Of a DNA stretch of 64,000 nt, positions 57,173 through 64,000 are shown in pieces. Both the position numbers and the translations under genes were made by a program. The notes beneath the pieces were generated by a model. The model did no database searches. It worked only from the letters and a program-made list of their open reading frames with translations, and was not told the DNA's origin. This DNA is from Heloderma charlesbogerti (lineage: Eukaryota; Chordata; Lepidosauria; Squamata; Helodermatidae). Where the stretch lies: contig JANEZZ010000978.1 of the NCBI GenBank assembly GCA_026122225.1, positions 496,001 through 560,000 on the forward strand, read 5' to 3'. The first letter of the stretch is position 1, and every line of letters begins with the position of its first letter.

Positions 57173-58640
57173 AGAAAGAAAAAAACTAAAATAAAAAAAT
57201 AAACTGGAACTTTACACATAGTATTTCAGGTGTGCAGATCTCTTAATAACTTGCCCACTTCGAGTGTGCCTGAGTTCAGTGACGACATCCTTCAGCTGCC
57301 ATCCTTTATTTCCTTGTTGACTCAGGGTGTGTCCTGGCTGCAGTCCATCCATCTCCCCTGGACTATCCTCAGGCATGTCTCTGCCCTGGTTAGCACATGG
57401 CAAGGATTCCCTGCTTGTCTCATCCCACAGGATCCTCTGCTTGCTTGTCCCTCATTCAAATTTATGACATCACCTGATTCTTCTGTTGTTTTCCTTAGAT
57501 GTCATTTGTTACATCTCAGTATTCATCTGCTGCTCATCTGTACCTTATATGATTGTAGGTTGTCATGTTGAATTATGGTTGCCTTGTGCCAGACTCTGTC
57601 CCGTTTTGTTAGTGGTCGGACTCTCACTGTGTCCCCTAGCTCTAGGCTTGGAAGATATCTGGCCGATTGGTTGTAACACAGGGCCTGTCTCTGTCAGTGC
57701 TGCCTCCTCAGTTCACCATGTGATGCTCGTATAACCCCTGACACTTGTTGGTAAAAGTGTCTTTGTTCTCTGTCTCATTAACCTTTGTGCTGGACATGAG
57801 TTTAGGCTTTGGAATGGAATGTTCCGATGACCTTGAAGTGCTAGATATGGGTTTGTCCCTGCTGTTTTTGCTTTTCTCAGAAGTGTCTTAGCTGTTTTAC
57901 TTGGATTCTGCTTTGCCATTACTTTGAGAATACCCAGGTGATGAAGTGGTGTGTTCAAAATCCCAGTCCTTGCTGAGTTTCTGGAATTCTGCTGCAACAA
58001 ACTGGGGCCCATTATCTGAGTACACAGTGTCTGGTATTCCATATAGTGCAAAGTATGCTTTTATCTTATGCATGACTGTTCTGGCAGAAACATCTGATAA
58101 GTAGTCTGTCTCCCAAAAATGTGAAAAGTCTACAGTGATCTTGTATTCCTTGTCTGCCTAACTAAACAAATCCATACCTCCTTTTGCCCAAGGTCTCTCA
58201 GGAATGTCATGCTGAAATACTGTTTCTTTGGTTTGCGGTCTTCTCAGGATCTCCACGCTTCATATTTCTCCATGAATGTCTTCAGTTGCTCATTCATTCC
58301 TGGCTAGTAGACTCATCATAGACATCCTTCAATTCCCAATTCCCATTCCAATAGGTATCGCAAGTTGTTCTTTTTCAATTTAGGAATAGCCCTTTTCTGT
58401 TTCTGATAAGACTCTGCTTGCAAATGTAACTGGCTGTCCTTGCAGCATGGTAGTCCCTACACCTGTTTCTGATACATCACAGTGAAGCATTAATAGCTCT
58501 TCTGGGTTGTAATACTTCCAAGATGGGGGCTGTTTCAATCATTTCCTTTACCTTTTGGAAAGCATCTTCATGTTGCTCTGTCCACTCCCACAGTGTCTCT
58601 CAATGTGTCAGCTGCCTCAGGAAATCACAGTTCTCTCTCA
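57173..58640 (-). pseudogene. Ty3/Gypsy pol, integrase and RNase H remnants
   Basis: Minus-strand frames at 58051-57713 read TAKTLLRKAKTAGTNPYLAL, HRNIPFQSLNSCPAQRL and MRQRTKTLLPTS, which are characteristic of the C-terminal part of a Gypsy integrase. Upstream, TQIMGPSLLQQ is a frame-shifted trace of the catalytic-core segment. RNase H lies between reverse transcriptase and integrase at about 58200-58640 but is too broken to show its motifs clearly. Many stops and frameshifts make it non-functional. Confidence 0.8.
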
Positions 58641-59420
58641 GTTACAAAACTTAGTTGGTCATTCCCAGAAATCTCTGGACTCCCTTGGCATCTTGGGGTG
58701 GTGGCATGCCTCTTACTTTTTCTGGATCTACCTTCAGGCCCCTTGAGGTCAGTAAATGGCCAGTATATGGTACTTCTGTGACCCCCAATCTGAGTTTGTC
58801 CCTATTCAACTTGATACTCCTTTCTCTGCATCTTTTTGGAAATGCTATTAGTTTACGATCATGGTCCTGCTGTGCTTGGTCATCATCCTCTCCCACTATC
58901 AGCACATCATCAGCTATTGCCACATTCCTTCCAGACCCTCCAAGGCTTGTATCAACCTGTTCTGAAACACCTCGGGTGCAGGGCTGATGCCCATTGGCGT
59001 TCTTAGCAGTGATATCTCCCAGAGGGTGTGGAGAATGTTGTCAAATAACTGGATTCTTCACCCAGCTCAACATGCCAGAATCCATTTTTGACATCACAGA
59101 TGGAAAACGATTTTGCTTTTGGTAGATCTGGCGATATATCTTCAATAGTGGGCAATGGAAAATGACTTCTTACTGCTTAAGGCTTAGGATTTATGCATAT
59201 CCTGAGTTTCCTTGATGGTTTTCAGATCACCACCAGATTGCTTATCCAGTCTGGACTTTTCTCTATTGGTTGAATAATTTCCTGTCATTATAGACTTCAC
59301 AACTCTTCTATCAGAGGCTGTACTAAAGCTACTGGTACTTGGGTAACTTAACTGGCTACACTCTTGAATCAATCGTTTATACACTCCATCTAGCTGTCCA
59401 TTTCCCTCAAACACATCTCT
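58641..59420 (-). pseudogene. Ty3/Gypsy pol, reverse transcriptase remnant
   Basis: The N-terminal segment (59414-59184) includes FEGNGQLDGVYK. A central part is frame-broken, and 58923-58651 reads IADDVLIVGEDDDQAQQDHD, then GHLLTSRGLKVDPEKVRGM and GVQRFLGMTN. IADD replaces the YxDD active-site box in the form used by several Gypsy lineages. Frame changes and stops near 58925 and 59180 show decay. The order RT, RNase H, integrase on the minus strand fits Ty3/Gypsy. Confidence 0.88.
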
Positions 59421-59848
59421 GATTTCCCTTTGAATTCTTTCTGGATTCCAGCTTCATCTGAATTTTCCATCACTCCACTATCCACTGTCAATATGAGATT
59501 TTTTAAATTAGGCCTTTATCAGTTTCATAACCTGAACTGCCTTAAGGCCTAACAGTGGCACTGCTCTCTGGTTATCTACAACTTCAAACTCTAACCTGTT
59601 TCTTGTTTGTTTTGGGGTTAGAAATACCAAGTTTGCATTTTCCCACTGGTTTTGATGTAGCATGACTGTATGTTTTTAAAAGCTGATTAGTCTCTTCCAG
59701 TGGAATATTGGGGTTCACTAGGTGGATGGGGATAATGTTGCAGCTGGCACTATAGTCTAATTGAAATGGTAATGCTTTATCTCCAGGAACGTGGTTGCAT
59801 ATAATTGTTTATGTTGTCCTGTTGGCTTTTTCTGCACTACTTGATCTA
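59421..59848 (-). other. Ty3/Gypsy protease/linker region, degraded
   Basis: The stretch lies between gag and reverse transcriptase and should hold the protease. No clear protease motif remains. I infer its identity only from position. Confidence 0.35.
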
Positions 59849-60315
59849 TTACCCACAGGTGTTTTCACATTCGCTGTCATTTTCCATATTTACAGTCTGC
59901 ACTCCAGCTTTGGGCTTTTGCTGTTTTGATAGACACTTGGATGCATAGTGGTTAAGTTCGTCACTTTTGTGGCATTTCTTCCCATATGCTCGGCAATTCT
60001 CTTTTTGTCTTGCATGTTTCCCCCCACAGTACTTGCATTGCTCTATGGTGTTCACTGTTGGCCTTATGTACAGTTTTTCCCTCTCTTCTGTACTATATGG
60101 ACAGGTTCAACTGTCTGTCCTTCCAGGGCTCTAATCATGTCTTTGGATGAGTCAGCTGCCTCACAAGTCTTCAAGCTTTTCTCTAAGGTCAAGTCTGCTT
60201 CCATCAGCAATCTCTCTTGTACTTGTGTGTCCTGTATTCCACACACTATCTGGTCCTTTAGTAAGGAGTCTTTAATTTCTCCAAAATTGCAACTGGCTGC
60301 TAAATCTTTAAACTG
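59849..60315 (-). pseudogene. Ty3/Gypsy gag, nucleocapsid part
   Basis: The frame at 60055-59849 reads EQCKYCGGKHARQKENCRAY followed by GKKCHKSDELNHYASKC. The second is a zinc-knuckle with the second cysteine replaced by serine, so one of the two knuckles looks broken. Upstream, 60312-60064 encodes LAASCNFGEIKDSLLKDQIV and CGIQDTQVQERLL, the conserved gag segment ahead of the nucleocapsid. The frame is interrupted at 60056-60063. The 5' side is cut by the MITE at 60316. Confidence 0.85.
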
Positions 60316-61338
60316 GGGCCCATCTACATGGGGCTTTTACTCTGGTTCTACTCCACCTCCAAGTCAATGGTGTCAAATGATGCACGCCACTCCCTGCAGC
60401 CAGCTCGGCATTTCTAGCCCTAAATCTGGGTTTTTTTCAAACCCATTTTGTGTCAGATTTTCCTGTCACAGTGGCTTCAGTGCAGTGCAGGGGTCTGTGT
60501 GACCTCAGCTGGTTTTGGCATGGGCTGGTGGAAGCGACGCTGATTGGCAGAAGGGAAAGTTACGTGGGGCAGGGCCATGGGGAGAGCAGAGGGGTAAACA
60601 TGTCTACCCAGAGGTAACTCATTGCCTGCAATTCCACTTTGCCTAGTAGGAGCAGCCCTGCTGCTTTGAAACTGCGCTGTTGCAAATGTGGGCGCAGTTG
60701 CTGCCTCTCACTTTAAATACTGAGTGTGGGAGTGGGGAAGGGAGCTAGCCCTGCTGTTTTGAAACTGCGCAGCTGCGAAGGAGCACTGCTAAGAAATGGT
60801 GGCGGCCTGCAGATTCGAAGCTGTGTAGCTCAGGAAGGGTGGATGCCAGGGCGGATAATTTTCATGAACATTTACTCAGAAGCACTTCATCGAGCTCATG
60901 GGGGGGGGGCTGTTGATTGGGCAGTTAATATGCACCAAAGGCAACATGCTACTTGCTCTCCCTCCTCGCGGGCTCCACGCTCTCTGCTCTCAGCACCTCT
61001 CGCACCCCGCTCAGTCTCCGGGCAGAGCCGCCTGCCTGCCTGCCCTCCCACCTCATAAGTGTGTGTATATGTGGGGTAGGTGGGGTTTGTTAGGAATGTC
61101 TACTCGTAAGCAAGTCCTCCACTGCACTTCATTGAACATGTGAGGGAGGAAGGGAGGTGGAGCAAACCTGCGCTCATGGCTACCCTGCACCCATTTCTAC
61201 TTGCCCACCCACCCCAACTAATGCAGCTTCAGTTCCCGTTTGCGCTTCAAAAGTGGAGGAATACAGCACTGCAGGTACTGTGGCAAGAGCTAATTCATTT
61301 CTGTGAAAATGCAGATTTTGACCCGTTTAGACTGGCCC
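60316..61338 (-). mobile_element. MITE ~1.02 kb inserted in Gypsy gag
   Basis: The left end GGGGCCCATCTACATGGGG and the inverse of the right end, GGGGCCAGTCTAAACGGG, are related to the termini at 16578 and 23810-24748. It splits the gag reading frame: the codons for DQATGEGIEEYCTR on one side and QFKDLAASCNF on the other would join without it. Interior 60860-61110 is an inverted copy of 23930-24210. A G homopolymer lies at about 60900-60909. The duplicated target could not be resolved because CCAG-type bases are shared between flank and terminus. Confidence 0.7.
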
Positions 61339-61709
61339 CTGGTGCAATATTCCTCAATGCCTTCCCCTGTTGCTTGGTCCCACATGAAAAAGCTCTATCT
61401 TTCCACTGTTTCATTCTTTCTGGGGTTGCAGTGGGCATCAAAACAACCTACTATTGTAGCCAAAGTAGACTGTGCTTGGGGAATGTTTGCACACAGTGTC
61501 TCACTTATTTCTCTCCCCCTTTCTCCCACCAAATACAGAAACAGTTTCATTTTCACAGACTCCTGTTTATCTGCCATTGCAATGCCCACATAGAGATTAA
61601 ACTCCTCTTTCCAGGTTTTCCATGCTTGGGCTAAGTTTTGAGCATGCAGGTGAAATTTGTTTGGTGGCTTCAGGCCCTCCATTTTCAGCCTCTTTCTCTC
61701 TCTCCTCAT
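61339..61709 (-). pseudogene. Ty3/Gypsy gag, capsid part
   Basis: The frame 61709-61395 encodes a Gypsy gag start with MEGLKPPNKFHLHAQNLAQA, WKTWKEEFNLYVGIAMADK and LFLYLVGERGREISETL. It continues in frame past a stop near 61393 into SFFMWDQATGEGIEEYCTR. These match the conserved N-terminal capsid region of this retroelement group. The MITE at 61338 interrupts it. Confidence 0.88.
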
Positions 61710-61776
61710 ATTTTGTTGGGGCCTTTATGCCTCTTTGTGTGCAATATTAGATTTATGGAAGTTCCCAAAGCACCAT
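61710..61776 (-). other. Ty3/Gypsy leader fragment
   Basis: Minus-strand leader sequence precedes the gag start. The 5' LTR and primer-binding site are not seen beyond it. The leader ends at the insert at 61777. Confidence 0.5.
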
Positions 61777-61969
61777 TTTTTCCTGCAAAATGGCGACTGC
61801 GGGAATGATGGGAGCTTGAGGGCGGCTCAGGGTAAGTGAGGGCGGGTAGGCAAGCACAGGGGTGGGAGTGGGCAGGGGCAGCTGGTCGGGCGCAGCCTGG
61901 AGGTGCGTGCAAGGGGGGGGGGGAGACCATTGGACGCCGGGACCGAGTTGGGCACCCGTGCCATCCCTA
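61777..61969. mobile_element. hAT-like insert with exact 8-bp TSD
   Basis: AGCACCAT occurs at 61769-61776 and 61970-61977 as an exact 8-bp duplication. The right end reads CCCATCCCTA-type (CCATCCCTA), the inverse of TAGGGATGG, which matches the termini at 5363 and 55496. The left end (TTTTCCTGCAAAATGGCGA) does not match that terminus. The interior holds a G homopolymer at about 61912-61922. It is 193 bp and non-coding. Confidence 0.65.
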
Positions 61970-61977
61970 AGCACCAT

Positions 61978-62020
61978 GTGTGGATCAGGCCCTCTTTTCT
62001 CTTTATCACACCTCTCCCTG
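61978..62020. other. Short flank between Gypsy remnant and CR1
   Basis: A short segment separates the hAT-like insert from the CR1 at 62020. It may be residual Gypsy leader, but no motif confirms this. Confidence 0.3.
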
Positions 62021-63444
62021 CAAAGTTAAGGCCTGTATCACTAACCTTTTAGAGTACTTTGAGAGTGTCAATAAACATGTGGACAAGGGTGATCCAGTAG
62101 ACGTTGTTTACTTGGACTTCCAAAAGACTTCTGACAAAGTCCCTCACCAAAGACTCCTGAGCAAATGTAGCAGTCATGGAATAAGAGGAGAGGTCCTCTT
62201 AAGGATCAGTAACTGCTTAAAGAACAGAAAGCAGAGAGTAGGAATAAATGGTAAATTTTCCCAATGATGGGATGTAAATAGTAGGATTCCACGGGGATCT
62301 GTATTGGGACCAATGCTTTTCAACTTGTTCATAAATGATCTGGAATTAGGAGTGAGCAGTGAAGTGGCCAAGTTTGCGGATGACACCAAATTATTTAGGG
62401 TTGTTAAAAACAAAAGGAATTGTGAGGAGCTCCAAAAGGTTCTCTCCAGACTGGGAGAATGGGCATCCAAATGGCAAATGCGGTTCAATGTAAGCAAGGG
62501 TGATGCATGCTGGGGCAAAAAATCCCAGCTTCCTGTATACACTGATGTTGCCTGAGCTAGCAGTGACTGACTAAGAAAGAGGGTTGTGGTGGAAAGCTCA
62601 GTGAAAATGTCACCCAGTGTGCAGCTGCTGTGAAAAAGCCAAATTCTCTGTTAGGCATAACTGGGAGAAGAATCACAAATAAAACAGCCAATATTATACT
62701 GTCCTTATATAAGTCTGTGGTGTGACCATACTTGGAATACTGTGTACTGGTATAGTCACTGCAACTCAAAAGGATATTGTAGAGTTGGAAAAAGTGCAGA
62801 AAAAGGAAACCAAAGTTATCAAGGGGCTGGAGCATCTCCCCTATGTGGGAAGGTAACATTGTCGGGGACAGTTTAGAAAAATAGGTGAGTACGGGGAGAC
62901 AATGAACTTGAGCACACTCTGGGAGAGAGCGGAGGACAGGAAGGCCTGGCGTGCTGTGGTCCATGGGGTCACAAAGAGTCGGACACGACTTAACGACTGA
63001 ACAACAACAACAACAACGGGGAGACATGACAGAGGTGTACAAAACTATGCATGGCCTGGGAAAAGTGAATAAGGAGAACTTTTTCTTCTTGACACTGAAT
63101 GGTAGGAGATTCAGGACACATAAAAGGAAGTACTTCGCACAGTGCATAGTTAAAGTAAGGAATTTGCCTCCACAAAATATAGTAGTGACCATTGATTAGC
63201 AAATTCATGGAGGATTAGGTTATCAACGGGTACAGGTCATGATGGCTATATATTGCCTCCAGTAGCAGAGGCAGTATGCCTCTGTATACCAGTTGCTGTC
63301 AAACATGAGTGGGAAGGTGCTATTGCACTCATGTCCTACTTGTGGGCTTCCTATTTGGACAGCTGTTTGGCCACTGTGAGAACAAAATGCTGGACTAGAG
63401 AGACCTTTGGTCTGATCCAGCATAGCTCTTCCTGTGCTCTTATG
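62020..63444 (+). mobile_element. CR1-type LINE, second lineage, interrupted
   Basis: Degenerate reverse transcriptase frames read VNKHVDKGDPVDVVYLDFQK, TSDKVPHQRLLSKCSSHG, KNRKQRVGINGKFSQ and [11 protein letters not shown]. The C-terminal remnant has RFNVSK and, after the insert, GDMTEVYKTMHGLGKVNKEN. It ends TGGTCTGATCCAGCATAGCT followed by CTTCCTGTGCTCTTATG. It is related to the copy at 29436-30692. The frame is broken and a BovB-like fragment is inserted at 62902-63015. Confidence 0.9.
62902..63015 (+). mobile_element. BovB/RTE-like 3' fragment with 11-bp TSD
   Basis: ACGGGGAGACA occurs at 62891-62901 and 63016-63026 as a perfect 11-bp duplication. The insert reads GAGCACACTCTGGGAGAGAG, CGTGCTGTGGTCCATGGGGT and CACAAAGAGTCGGACACGAC followed by TTAACGACTGAACAACAACA. 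That is the 3' tail of BovB-type RTE LINEs. It is a short 5'-truncated insertion within the CR1. Confidence 0.85.
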
Positions 63445-64000
63445 CAGGAAGAGAGTTCTCTCCCGTGGCTACTAAAGCAAAAATGCTTCCTGCTTCACTG
63501 TGCTGCCCAAGGCAGCCATTTAGAGATGTAGTGGCAAAGATGGACTAGAAAGATTCCTATTCTCTTTCCTGCCACTCCAGGTGTTGTCACAGGAATAATC
63601 TGACTCAGTGAGTTTAAATTCCGGTCGACGACTAGAGTTCCACTTGTCCCCACTTGAGCCACCAGTTGCCAACCAGGAGGAGATGGAACTGTGGACTAGT
63701 GAGTAGTGTCTTGTGGAAACTAAGGTTGTTGGTGTGGGTCCACCTTTCCCAATGCCTACTTCTCAAAGCTGCTCTCTAGGAGAACTAGCTGCTGCATGGG
63801 ATCAGACCCTGATCCACACATGGAAAGTGGCCAGGAGTATATGTGCACAAGTGTGATGTACCCCCACTCCCATGCTTCCATTGACATGGATCATGAACAC
63901 CCCAGTGGCAGCAAAGTGCAATGGGTGCAGGTGCTTCCTGAGTCTGTGAAAGCAGATTGAAGACTCCTCTGTCCAGGGGCCATGATGAATGCTCCCATTC
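63445..64000. other. Non-coding, nothing recognised
   Basis: No exon or named repeat was recognised at the right end of the window. Confidence 0.4.

Noticed and set aside
13336..64000. Next GFRA2 exons (encoding the SRLADFHANC and later segments)
   Set aside because: I looked for the characteristic downstream phrases in the + strand and found none. They are probably beyond the window.
1..64000. CRISPR array, integron or prophage features
   Set aside because: Vertebrate repeats and a spliced exon are present, and no regularly spaced short direct repeats were seen.

Overview
The window looks like nuclear DNA from a squamate reptile, probably a lizard. It has one recognisable host exon in roughly 64 kb of repeat-rich, mostly non-coding sequence. 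The taxonomic reading rests on the repeats. There is a Sauria-type tRNA SINE near 55.2 kb, SINEs and a fragment with a BovB/RTE-like 3' tail, young CR1 LINEs of two lineages, L2 LINEs, and many hAT-like or foldback MITEs. No bacterial features, rRNA genes, genuine tRNA genes or CRISPR arrays were seen.

The host exon (12987-13335, + strand) is flanked by good splice sites and encodes the central cysteine-rich region of a GDNF-family receptor alpha, best matching GFRA2 (neurturin receptor). No other GFRA2 exon was recognised, so most of the window is probably intron on either side of it. A CpG island at about 8.24-9.26 kb, followed at once by an AATAAA signal, is the only other gene-like host feature. 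It may be an alternative promoter or an unannotated transcript.

Layout: 1-8.1 kb holds CR1 and L2 tails, a possible LTR fragment and a small TAGGGATG hAT-like MITE. 8.2-9.3 kb is the CpG island. 9.8-13.3 kb has two SINEs, a MITE and the exon. 13.3-24.9 kb has an L2 copy and several MITEs. 24.9-28.1 kb and 48.3-51.4 kb hold two long, closely related CR1 copies in direct orientation, with shorter CR1 pieces at 29.4, 34.0, 44.2 (reverse) and 62.0 kb. 33.4-41 kb has inverted-repeat elements and an exact 123-bp tandem duplication. 52.3-53.9 kb is a foldback element with about 350-bp inverted arms. 55.5-56.3 kb is a nested palindrome bounded by an exact 8-bp duplication. 56.7-61.8 kb is a decayed reverse-strand Ty3/Gypsy retrotransposon with a 3' LTR, polypurine tract, integrase, reverse transcriptase and gag remnants; its gag is split by a MITE of about 1 kb.

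The elements do not form a pathway. They record successive insertions: MITE into Gypsy gag, hAT-like insert into the Gypsy leader, and BovB-like fragment into CR1. The most unusual structures are the nested palindrome at 55.5 kb and the long foldback element at 52.3 kb.
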